A stretch of 64,000 bases of DNA. It comes from Helicobacter canis (GTDB lineage Bacteria > Campylobacterota > Campylobacteria > Campylobacterales > Helicobacteraceae). The position numbers were made by a program, and so were the translations under genes. This document shows positions 25,737-33,172 of this stretch, piece by piece (position 1 is the first letter of the stretch; each line of letters starts with the position of its first letter). The stretch spans positions 1,922,001 through 1,986,000 of the forward strand of contig NZ_UGHV01000001.1 of assembly GCF_900451095.1 (NCBI RefSeq), written 5' to 3'. The notes beneath the pieces were generated by a model that was not told the origin of the DNA, made no database searches, and worked only from the letters and a program-made list of their open reading frames with translations.

Positions 25737-26000
25737 ATGTCAAGCCCCACGCTAGAGACTCCCACGCCACGCACCCCCAAGGCTACAAGCAGCAAGCAGC
25801 TCTCCCAGCGTGATATGGCGGGGATTTTGGGCATTGATACTAAAACACTCTATAATTGGAAAAAGCATAAGCCTAATCTTTACCGCATTGTTATGCTAGG
25901 CTTTAAGTTTGATGAGCTGCTAGAGTGCAGCAAGAGAAACTACGACAAGCTCCTAGAGCTAGAAGCCCAAGCTATGGCACAACCCCACAAGCAGCCCTAG
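25737..26000 (+). CDS. Small helix-turn-helix DNA-binding protein
   Basis: 87 residues. Residues about 22-46 (LSQRDMAGILGIDTKTLYNW) form a clear helix-turn-helix, followed by a short helical tail (FKFDELLECSKRNYDKLL). The N-terminal ~20 residues are Pro/Thr-rich and probably disordered. GAAGG lies before the ATG. It resembles small Helicobacter regulators found beside surface-sugar or variable genes, but I cannot name its target. The perfect inverted repeat upstream suggests autoregulation. Confidence 0.72.
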   Translation: MSSPTLETPTPRTPKATSSKQLSQRDMAGILGIDTKTLYNWKKHKPNLYRIVMLGFKFDELLECSKRNYDKLLELEAQAMAQPHKQP

Positions 26001-26068
26001 CACTAAATCCTAGAATCCACTTGATGAGATACTTCGCCGCACTCAGTATGACATAAATCTTTGCTATT

Positions 26069-26974
26069 TTAGGACTTCTTGCCCACCCCATAGGCAAACT
26101 TCACATAGATAGCTAGAGCAATGAGCAAAAATGCCACGCCAGCGATGAGATACACCGCATAGAGTAGCTGCTCTGGAGCTGAAAAGGTGAATTTAAACAC
26201 AAGCATTAAGGCTTCAATGGCAAGGGCTATGATGATAGAGCCAAGGAAGCGGATCATTGTCTTATGCACGGTGTAGCTTCTGCCGACATTTTTGCCTAGC
26301 ACTTCTTCTTCAAAAATCGCTTTGACCAGATCAAAAATCGCTAGGGCAAGAGTCAGCAAAATCGTAGATTCAAAAATATCTTTAATATCAAAGCTTTGAA
26401 ACTGCAAAATATCTTCTGACCAAAACCTCACCACCCCTTCTACCACAAGCAAGATAGCGATAAAACTTAGTGCAAGTGAAAGCACGCAATACATTCCCAC
26501 ACTTAGCATTGAAAAAATGTGAAACAAGCGATTGGGTGAGCTGATTTTAAGCGCATCACGCAGATGAATGTCAATACACACCACAAAGAGCAGCTCGTGG
26601 CTTTGATTATACACAGGATAGGCAGCCGTTACGACAAGATTGCCATCGATCTTTGAGGGGTAAGGATTTGTGATGATACATCGCTGCTCATCTAATGCCT
26701 CATAGTAGTAGGCACGATTTGAGAAGTTTTTCCCCGTATTTTCGATGATACCATTGCTTTGTAGCACATCGCTCATTTGCGTGCCATTTTTATCCAAAAT
26801 ATACATCGCATCAAAGACCTTAATCTCATCTTTTATGCGTTTTAGCCCACTTAGCACGACTTCAAAGCTAGGCTCTGGCATAAAGTTTTTAATATTTTGC
26901 GTGAAAAGAAAGGTGAGATACGCCCTTAGCTCATAGCGCATTTTCGCATAGGTAACAATATCTTTTGATAGCAT
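26069..26974 (-). CDS. Membrane protein with extracytoplasmic PDC (Cache-like) sensor domain
   Basis: 301 residues. Residues about 20-150 look like a PDC/Cache ligand-binding fold: FDAMYILDKNGTQMSDVLQS, NFSNRAYYYEAL and YPVYNQSHELLFVVCIDI. About four membrane helices follow (about 157-180, 205-222, 240-262, 270-292). No kinase, GGDEF or chemotaxis signalling domain follows, so output must go through partner proteins or membrane helices. The first ~20 residues carry no obvious membrane helix. AAGGAGCAAAA precedes the ATG. Ligand unknown. Confidence 0.75.
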   Translation of the reverse strand: MLSKDIVTYAKMRYELRAYLTFLFTQNIKNFMPEPSFEVVLSGLKRIKDEIKVFDAMYILDKNGTQMSDVLQSNGIIENTGKNFSNRAYYYEALDEQRCIITNPYPSKIDGNLVVTAAYPVYNQSHELLFVVCIDIHLRDALKISSPNRLFHIFSMLSVGMYCVLSLALSFIAILLVVEGVVRFWSEDILQFQSFDIKDIFESTILLTLALAIFDLVKAIFEEEVLGKNVGRSYTVHKTMIRFLGSIIIALAIEALMLVFKFTFSAPEQLLYAVYLIAGVAFLLIALAIYVKFAYGVGKKS

Positions 26975-27190
26975 TTTTGCTCCTTGATATGTGATAGGCT
27001 AGATTCTAGCAGCTTTTCTTGTAAATCTGTAAATCCTAGCCCTAGAATCCTATAGTATAAGACATAGCATAAAGCCAAGCCTCTTTACAAAGTCTCTTTA
27101 CAAAGCTAGCCAATCCACCCCCTTAAGCGCATTTAAAATTATCCGCGCCGTGTCGATATAGCTAGCATTACTTATATGTAAGGAGATCCA

Positions 27191-27718
27191 ATGACAAACC
27201 ACAACAATCGCGCCCTATCACGCGCGCTATCCATAGTCGCAAGCCTATATCTAGCAAGTGCTTGCACGCTAATGGCTGCCAAGAGCAAGCCCGCCCCAGA
27301 TCTTGAGCAAGCCAGCACACAGCAAGAAGATACCAATGTCGCTATCGTTGAGACCCCTGCTTATGAGAATCCAGCCGTTGTCTCTGTGCCAGAGCAAGAT
27401 GTCCTTGAGATAGAGGCGGTGGGGATCGGCGTAGCTCCTAATGAGTCTTGCTCCCCAGCCCAAGCAGTAGCCCTTGCCAAGCGAGCAGCGATCATCGATG
27501 CGTATAGGCATTTGGGCGAGCAGATGTATGGGATCAAGCTAAACGCCAATGACACAGTGCAAAATATGATGCTAAAAAACTCTAGTATCAAAACAAAGCT
27601 AAACGCCCTTATACGCGGTGCCAAAGTGCGCGAGAGCGCGTGCGAGCAAGGGATCTGCCAAGTAACAATGGAGCTAAGGCTTGATGGCAGGGTCTGGGCA
27701 AAAGTGCTAGGCATTTAG
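27191..27718 (+). CDS. FlgP/LPP20-like outer-membrane-associated protein
   Basis: 175 residues. The N terminus (SIVASLYLASACTLMA) resembles a lipoprotein signal with a possible lipidated Cys-25, though the lipobox is imperfect. The conserved C-terminal domain (EAVGIGVAP, QAVALAKRAAIIDAYRHLGEQM, GAKVRESAC, CQVTMELRLDGRVW) matches the FlgP/LPP20 group. FlgP forms a disk around the polar flagellar motor in Campylobacter and relatives. I favour FlgP over LPP20 from the DAYRHLGEQMYGI stretch, with moderate confidence. Its own ribosome site is AAGGAGATCCA. Gene alone between the PDC sensor and rplY. Confidence 0.72.
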   Translation: MTNHNNRALSRALSIVASLYLASACTLMAAKSKPAPDLEQASTQQEDTNVAIVETPAYENPAVVSVPEQDVLEIEAVGIGVAPNESCSPAQAVALAKRAAIIDAYRHLGEQMYGIKLNANDTVQNMMLKNSSIKTKLNALIRGAKVRESACEQGICQVTMELRLDGRVWAKVLGI

Positions 27719-27846
27719 CCTAGCTAGCATAAGCTTGCGTGCTGCCTACTAGAATCCACTTTTTGCATTACTATTACCGCGCATTCTAGGAAGTTTAAGC
27801 AAACTATCGCTACAATCCGCGCTTATTTCACTGCAAAGGACACAGA

Positions 27847-28383
27847 ATGCTTGAAGGACAAATTAGAGAGAGTATTTCAAAGGCAAATGCAAAAGCCTTG
27901 AGGAAAGATGGCTATCTAATTGCCAATATCTATGCAAAAGGTGTGGAGAATATCCACTGCGCGTTTAAGATCAATGACTTTATCCGCACGATCAAGACAA
28001 AGACTTCTCTAGTCTTCCCTGTCAAAGTCGGTGGCAAGACCCTTGATGTCGTGATCCAAGAGTATCAAAAAGACCCCGTGTATGGCACGATTTTGCATAT
28101 CGATCTTATGGTAGCCCAAAAGGGCGTGGTAGCAAACTACAAAATCCCCGTGCAAGCACAAGGCACAGCCGTGGGGCTGAAAAACAAGGGCGTGATACTC
28201 ATCGCTAAAAAGCGCGTGCGCGTCAAAGCCGCTCCAGAAAATCTCCCATCATCTTACACGCTTGATGTAAGCGCGCTTGATGTGGGGCACTCTATCCTTG
28301 TGCGCGATCTCCCGCAAATTGATGGCGTGAAAATCACCGAGAACGAATCTGTCGCTGTCATTAGCTGTATCAAAGCAAAATAG
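27847..28383 (+). CDS. rplY: 50S ribosomal protein L25 (Ctc/TL5 type)
   Basis: Binds 5S rRNA in the large subunit. 178 residues: N-terminal L25 domain (LRKDGYLIANIYAKGVENIH, EYQKDPVYGTILHIDL) and a C-terminal beta domain (NKGVILIAKKRVRVKAAPEN). The length fits the longer Ctc type. AAAGGACACAG precedes the ATG. It is directly upstream of pth, the usual pairing in Campylobacterota. Confidence 0.94.
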   Translation: MLEGQIRESISKANAKALRKDGYLIANIYAKGVENIHCAFKINDFIRTIKTKTSLVFPVKVGGKTLDVVIQEYQKDPVYGTILHIDLMVAQKGVVANYKIPVQAQGTAVGLKNKGVILIAKKRVRVKAAPENLPSSYTLDVSALDVGHSILVRDLPQIDGVKITENESVAVISCIKAK

Positions 28384-28403
28384 CCTTGCCCACAAGGTAG
28401 GCT

Positions 28404-29756
28404 ATGCCTGCACGCACAAAGCACCTAATCTCCACAATACAAAGCCTGCCCATCTCTAGAGGCAGTGCGCGATCTTTGCTTGCAGAGTATCTCCCACAAA
28501 TACAAAAGCAGGGTCCTTTACTCATCGCTGGGCTTGGGAATCCGGGCGAGAAATACGCCCAAAACCGCCATAATATCGGCTTTATCATCATTGATCGCTT
28601 GTGTGAGTGCTTGGAGCTTGAAATGCGCGATACAAGTAGGTTTCACGCGCATATCGCCACGCTTGCCCCACATATCCATATCGCAAAGCCCCAGACCTTT
28701 ATGAATCATTCAGGCAGCTCCATCGCCGCTATCACAAGCTTTTACAAAATCAATCAGCTTTGTATCGCCCACGATGAGCTAGACCTCCCCCTTAGCACGA
28801 TCCGCTACAAGCTTGGCGGCAGTAGCGGCGGACACAATGGGCTAAAGTCCATTGATAGCGCACTGCATCGGCAGGATTATGTGCGCTTGCGCTTTGGGAT
28901 CAAAGAAGCCCCCGCACAAGACCAAGCACAAATCCCCAAACACAAGCAGGTGATAGACTTTGTGCTAGGGGATTTCACGCTACCGCACACCACGCTAATG
29001 GAGCTTGTTGATAAAAGCGTGAGGGGCTTGCTATTTTTCATCATCACAAGGGATTTTGCCGCCACACAAAGCCACTTTAGCCATTCTACAAAGAGTCAAT
29101 CCGCAGCAAGCAAGCACTCTAGCCCCAGATCTCAAGCACACGCCATAGCCACGCGAGCGACTAAATCAGCCTTATTCTTCCCTCTAGATTCTAGCCCAAA
29201 TGTGAAAAATGTAGAATCCACTTTTGACAACCCCACCGCAAAAACGCAAAAAGTGGATTCTAGTGATACCCCCATTTTTGCTACCGCAAAAAATATGGAT
29301 TGCCACGCCACTGCTACGCAGTGTCTCGCAATGACAGAAAACAACGCCGCAAATGAAAACGCAGTTTCTTTAGAAAAAGTGGATTCTAGTGATGAAGCAA
29401 AAAATCTAACCAACTCGGCACAGGATTCTAGGGAAAACGCCCAAAATATAGAAACACCGCAAAACGAAAAAACTAAAAGCGTGTTTGATAAAAATCTCGT
29501 AGGCATTGATGAAAACGCAGAATTACAAAAAGTGGATTCTAGTGATGAAGTTCAAAATTTAACCAACTCGCAGGCGGCAGGATTTTGCGATGATTTTGTG
29601 GGTTGTCAAGGCGTGGGCGAAGGGATTTACCTTAGCGGTAATGAGCAAGCCCACGCCGCAGACTCCCGCAAAAGCGCGCAAAAGCCAACGCCCAAACCAA
29701 ACAAAGCCGAATCCACCACCACAGCACCCACGCAAAGTCCTAACTATGCCCACTAG
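28404..29756 (+). CDS. pth: Peptidyl-tRNA hydrolase with repeat-encoded C-terminal tail
   Basis: Recycles peptidyl-tRNA. Core motifs are present: IAGLGNPGEKYAQNRHNIGF (catalytic His is the H of NRHN), KPQTFMNHSGSS, IAHDELDLPLSTIRYKLGGS and GGHNGLKSID. The protein has 450 residues against about 190 usual. The core ends near residue 220; the last ~230 residues are translated 15-mer copies, a family-B element and a family-A hairpin. About 37 residues also precede the core, and the ATG at 28404 has only a weak site (AGGTAGGCT), so a later TTG start is possible. The repeat-derived tail keeps an 11-base overlap with the next gene. Confidence 0.9.
   Translation: MPARTKHLISTIQSLPISRGSARSLLAEYLPQIQKQGPLLIAGLGNPGEKYAQNRHNIGFIIIDRLCECLELEMRDTSRFHAHIATLAPHIHIAKPQTFMNHSGSSIAAITSFYKINQLCIAHDELDLPLSTIRYKLGGSSGGHNGLKSIDSALHRQDYVRLRFGIKEAPAQDQAQIPKHKQVIDFVLGDFTLPHTTLMELVDKSVRGLLFFIITRDFAATQSHFSHSTKSQSAASKHSSPRSQAHAIATRATKSALFFPLDSSPNVKNVESTFDNPTAKTQKVDSSDTPIFATAKNMDCHATATQCLAMTENNAANENAVSLEKVDSSDEAKNLTNSAQDSRENAQNIETPQNEKTKSVFDKNLVGIDENAELQKVDSSDEVQNLTNSQAAGFCDDFVGCQGVGEGIYLSGNEQAHAADSRKSAQKPTPKPNKAESTTTAPTQSPNYAH
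29080..29745 (+). repeat. Composite repeat insertion at the pth 3' end
   Basis: About 660 bp, in frame with pth. It holds several 15-mer copies (for example 29214, 29250, 29379, 29529), a family-B element with CACTGCTACGCAGTG core (29294-29337), a GTTTCTTTAGAAA unit (about 29367), and a family-A hairpin with arms GGCGTGGGC (29610-29618) and GCCCACGCC (29649-29657). Confidence 0.85.
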
Positions 29757-30813
29757 ACTCTTCCTCTTCATCGCCTCCTACTACCTGCGCTATTTTGTGG
29801 TGATTTTCCTAGCATTGGGGCTGTTTTTTGTGAGTATTGATAGCTTGCAGTATATCGATCACTTTGCCGATTCTGCCAATCTTTTGATCCTCTTTTTTGT
29901 CTATGACTTTTTATACGCGATGAATTTCACCCTGCCCATCTCCTTGCTACTTGCTATGGCGATTTGCTATTTGTTTTTGATCAAGACCAATCAATACACC
30001 GCCCTGCTCGCCCTAGGCTACTCAAAGCGCACGCTTTTGCGCCCGGTGCTACTGCTAAGTGTGCTTATCTCGTGTATCCATATCGGGCTAAATGCCACGC
30101 CCTTTGCCTATGCGCAAGAAAAGGTGGAGAAGTTTTTCGCCAAGGATTCTAGCGTGCCTACGACAGACCTCTTTGTCAAATACAACAATGACTATGTCTA
30201 TTTTGGCTCGATCAATCTTATCCGCCAAGCGAGCAATATCCGCATCTTTGGGCTAGATCCTAGCCAGAATCTCACGCGCTTCACGCAAGCCAGAAACGCC
30301 GTGTTTGAAGATGAGCATTGGATCCTTTATAATGCCATTACCCAAGATGTGCCAGAGCTTTGGGAGCTAGGAGGCAAGGGCTTAGAGATAAAGACCTTTT
30401 CCAAGCTCCCCATACTCAAAAACTTCAACCCAAAGGTGCTAGACTCTTTCTCTCAAGCAAAGCCATCGATTTCTATCGTTGATGCCCTGCAATCTTTGCA
30501 GCTTTTAAAGGAGCAGAAAATCGGCAGCGAGAAGATCCGCGCGGTGCTTTACGCGCTTATCATTGTGCCGCTGTTTGTGCCATTTGTGGCGATCATCATC
30601 ACCTACTATATCCCAAGCCTTGCACGCTATGGGAATCTCTACTTGCTGGGATTTGCCTTTATCGTGTTTGCTTTGCTTGTGTGGGGGAGCTTTTTTTCAC
30701 TTAGTCAGTTTTCTATCACAGGTGTAGTCTTGCCAGAAGTGGGCGTGCTAGTGCCATTTGCCCTGCTTGTGTGCGTGGCGTGTGGCTACTATGCAATGCT
30801 AAACAAAAAATAA
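29746..30813 (+). CDS. LptF/LptG-family LPS export permease
   Basis: 355 residues from the ATG at 29746. N-terminal RLFLFIASYYLRYFVVIFLA and paired membrane helices, a large periplasmic jellyroll domain (about residues 95-270), then three C-terminal helices (VLYALIIVPLFVPFVAIIIT, LYLLGFAFIVFALLVWGSFF) match the YjgP/YjgQ family. It would form the inner-membrane part of the LPS extraction complex with LptB. LptF and LptG cannot be separated safely here. Longer in-frame starts up to 29590 lie in repeat sequence and are rejected. The start overlaps pth by 11 bases. Confidence 0.88.
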   Translation: MPTRLFLFIASYYLRYFVVIFLALGLFFVSIDSLQYIDHFADSANLLILFFVYDFLYAMNFTLPISLLLAMAICYLFLIKTNQYTALLALGYSKRTLLRPVLLLSVLISCIHIGLNATPFAYAQEKVEKFFAKDSSVPTTDLFVKYNNDYVYFGSINLIRQASNIRIFGLDPSQNLTRFTQARNAVFEDEHWILYNAITQDVPELWELGGKGLEIKTFSKLPILKNFNPKVLDSFSQAKPSISIVDALQSLQLLKEQKIGSEKIRAVLYALIIVPLFVPFVAIIITYYIPSLARYGNLYLLGFAFIVFALLVWGSFFSLSQFSITGVVLPEVGVLVPFALLVCVACGYYAMLNKK

Positions 30814-30822
30814 GGAGTCAAA

Positions 30823-32436
30823 ATGGGCGCAAAAATCCTCTACAACCTAAAAGGCATATACAGAATGCTCCTGCCACGAGCGATCCCACAGGCGTTGCTA
30901 CGCTCCAAGATTCAAGCAATCTTTACCCTAGATCGCGCCACGCTAGAGACTATCGCCCTGCGTGTAGCCCACTACCACAAGCTAAACTCCCACTTTAGCC
31001 CACAGCCCTTTGCCCTGCCTAGCCACAAGCCTGTGCGCGATACGATCGTGCCGCCGCACTTTGGGGCTTTGCGCGATAATAAACTCACCAAAGAGCACTC
31101 TAGCGTGTATTTTTATGACTCTTATGAATGGACGCGCTACTTCCCAGATCATTTTGTGTGGAATTATGAATTTAGCGATGTGAATTATTATCTTAGCTCG
31201 CCGGCGATTACTAAGACACGACCGATACATTCAGCTAGGGGGGGGGCGGGAGATTCGGCTTGTAGCGATAAATCGGCGATTCTGCGCGGTGGGCTTGCTC
31301 ATTATCGCCCAGATAAATCCCTGCGCCCACCGCTTGAAAACGCCAATTTCTCATCTACAATCCTAGAATCCCAAAGTGGCTTTACAAAACAAACTGAAAA
31401 CAAAACCACCGCCCTAGAATCCACTTTTGAAAAAACCGAAAAAATGGATTCTAGCCCTAACGCCTCTTTTCTGTCATCGCGAGTGAGCTTTGCTCGCGTG
31501 GCGATCCATAAATCCGCGAACGAGGATTCTAGGAGTGGTGATTCTGCTAGCGCAGAATTTGTAGATTGCCACGCGGTGCAAGCACCGCTCGCAATGACAG
31601 AAAACAACGCCGAAAATAAAAACGCAGTTTCTTTAGAAAAAGTGGATTCTAGTGATGAAGCAAAAAATTTAACCAACTCGGCAGAGAATTCTAGGATTTT
31701 GGAGCTAGAATCGGGGTTTTTCGAGCCGCGCAAGGAGATAAGACTCGAGTGTCTATCGACGCAGCGCGGCGATGAAATCCACGATTCTAGCCCAAAAGCC
31801 GAATCCACCACCACAACGCCTGCGCAAGAAAACAGCATCCTCCTCCAGCTCGAAAAACACCGCCACTTCAGCTTTATCCACGACCCTATCCCTTATGACA
31901 AAAAGCGCGACCTACTCTTTTTCCGTGGGGCGTGTCCGCAGGAGCATAGAAGCCGCTTTTTGCACCAATATTTCTCCCACCCACTCTGCGACATTGGGCA
32001 CACAGGCGCACCGAGCGAGCACCCAGAATTCACCACGCCCAAAGTCCCTAAAAATAAGCATTTACACTATAAATTCCTCCTAAGCCTAGAGGGCAATGAT
32101 GTAGCAAGCAACTTAAAGTGGATCCTAGGGAGCAATAGTCTTTGCATAATGCCAAAGCCGCGCTATGAAAGCTGGTTTATGGAAGAAAAGCTAGAGGCAA
32201 ATGTGCATTACGCCCTGCTTGATGATGACTATGGCAATCTTGATGCCTTGCTGGAGTTTTTCACAGCCCACCCAAAAGACGCAAAGGAGATTATCCACAA
32301 TGCCAACACCTACTGCCAAGCTTTCCAAAATCCGCGCATAGAAGAAGCCTGCAATCTGCTTGTGCTGCGCAAATATTTCTACCTAAGCGACCAAGGCGAT
32401 TTGAGCCCAGATGAGCGCGCCCTGCTAGGACTCTAG
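30823..32436 (+). CDS. GT90 (CAP10-like) glycosyltransferase with in-frame repeat insertion and G9 tract
   Basis: The C-terminal ~200 residues match LPS-modifying glycosyltransferase family 90: LLFFRGACPQEHRSRFLHQY, KFLLSLEGNDVASNLKWILG, PKPRYESWFMEEKL and HYALLDDDYGNLDALLEFF. The N-terminal ~135 residues (YDSYEWTRYFPDHFVWNYEF) also belong. Residues about 137-333 are an in-frame block of repeats. A G9 tract (31238-31246) sits at the left edge of this block, so loss or gain of one G would cut the protein at about residue 140; as sequenced the frame is intact. It follows the LptF/G gene by nine bases behind AAGGAG. Sugar donor unknown. Confidence 0.83.
   Translation: MGAKILYNLKGIYRMLLPRAIPQALLRSKIQAIFTLDRATLETIALRVAHYHKLNSHFSPQPFALPSHKPVRDTIVPPHFGALRDNKLTKEHSSVYFYDSYEWTRYFPDHFVWNYEFSDVNYYLSSPAITKTRPIHSARGGAGDSACSDKSAILRGGLAHYRPDKSLRPPLENANFSSTILESQSGFTKQTENKTTALESTFEKTEKMDSSPNASFLSSRVSFARVAIHKSANEDSRSGDSASAEFVDCHAVQAPLAMTENNAENKNAVSLEKVDSSDEAKNLTNSAENSRILELESGFFEPRKEIRLECLSTQRGDEIHDSSPKAESTTTTPAQENSILLQLEKHRHFSFIHDPIPYDKKRDLLFFRGACPQEHRSRFLHQYFSHPLCDIGHTGAPSEHPEFTTPKVPKNKHLHYKFLLSLEGNDVASNLKWILGSNSLCIMPKPRYESWFMEEKLEANVHYALLDDDYGNLDALLEFFTAHPKDAKEIIHNANTYCQAFQNPRIEEACNLLVLRKYFYLSDQGDLSPDERALLGL
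31231..31820 (+). repeat. Composite repeat insertion in the GT90 gene
   Basis: About 590 bp, in frame. It carries a reverse family-A hairpin with arms GCGGTGGGC (31286-31294) and GCCCACCGC (31325-31333), family-B elements with different cores (31472-31510 and about 31564-31602), a GTTTCTTTAGAAA unit near 31626, and several 15-mer copies. Confidence 0.85.
31238..31246 (+). repeat. G9 homopolymer tract inside the GT90 gene
   Basis: Nine uninterrupted G residues spanning the codons for Arg-Gly-Gly-Ala. Tracts of this length commonly slip in Campylobacter and Helicobacter. Confidence 0.9.
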
Positions 32437-33006
32437 CTCTTGCAGCGCGGCTAGATCGCCTTGTATATGGAGTGTTACGGCATTTTGCCCAAACTCCTCC
32501 CCCACCACTCTAAGCCCTAGCTTTTTCACGCGATAGTGCATAGCCCTAAGCTCGCCATATCCCACACACACCGCCCTCTCCCCGCGCTCTATGTATGGCA
32601 CGATCTCGCCTAGCTCCTTGGCAGACTCTAGGGCAAGCTTGGCAGCTTGGGTATAGGCACGCACAAGCCCGCCCACACCCAGCTTCACCCCGCCAAAATA
32701 TCGCACCACCACCACCGCGCTATCAATCATCTCCCACCCGCGCAAGACATTGAGCACCGGCACGCCAGAGCTGCCCTTAGGCTCGCCATCATCGCTACTG
32801 CGCTCGATAATCTGCCCCCCTTGATACGCACGCAAAGCATAGACAAAATGCACTGCCTTTGGGTGCAAGCCTTTAAGCTCGCTTAAAGTGGATTCTAGCG
32901 CACTCTCACGCACAACAAAGCCCAAAAACCTAGAGCCTTTGCACTCGTGCTGGGCTTGTGGCACACGCGCATTAAAACTAGAATCGCAAAAAGTCATAGA
33001 AGCCAT
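32425..33006 (-). CDS. YigZ/IMPACT-family protein
   Basis: About 193 residues from the ATG at 33006. Family signature: KGSRFLGFV near the N terminus, then SSDDGEPKGSSGVPVLNVL and VVVVRYFGGVKLGVGGLVRAYTQAA. A C-terminal ACT/EF-G-like domain follows. The biochemical role of YigZ is unsettled (proposed links to translation or proteolysis). A start at 33072 is open but has no better ribosome site. The ALESTLSELK segment is one repeat-derived patch. The 3' end overlaps the convergent GT90 gene by 12 bases. Confidence 0.85.
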   Translation of the reverse strand: MASMTFCDSSFNARVPQAQHECKGSRFLGFVVRESALESTLSELKGLHPKAVHFVYALRAYQGGQIIERSSDDGEPKGSSGVPVLNVLRGWEMIDSAVVVVRYFGGVKLGVGGLVRAYTQAAKLALESAKELGEIVPYIERGERAVCVGYGELRAMHYRVKKLGLRVVGEEFGQNAVTLHIQGDLAALQELES

Positions 33007-33084
33007 TTTATACCTGCTTTTGGGAAATTGCACTTTGGGCGTTGGCTTAAGCGATCGCAGATTTTGCGGCATTGCTAGAATCTA

Positions 33085-33172
33085 CTTATGCTGTCATTGC
33101 GAGTGTAAGGCAAAGTGTGGCGATCCACTCGCTTTGCAAAGCTTAGTATAAGCATATCACTAGAATCCACTT
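33085..33172. repeat. Short intergenic repeat patch
   Basis: Between yigZ and the UbiD-like gene: a family-B-like element beginning GTCATTGCGAG at about 33093, with GTGGCGATCCA near 33118, and a 15-mer copy (CTAGAATCCACTTTT, about 33162) ending at the UbiD stop. No gene seen. Confidence 0.75.

Noticed and set aside
29590-29745. Upstream extension of the LptF/G gene from 29590
   Set aside because: The extra 52 residues are repeat-derived and proline-rich; the ATG at 29746 matches the family N terminus.
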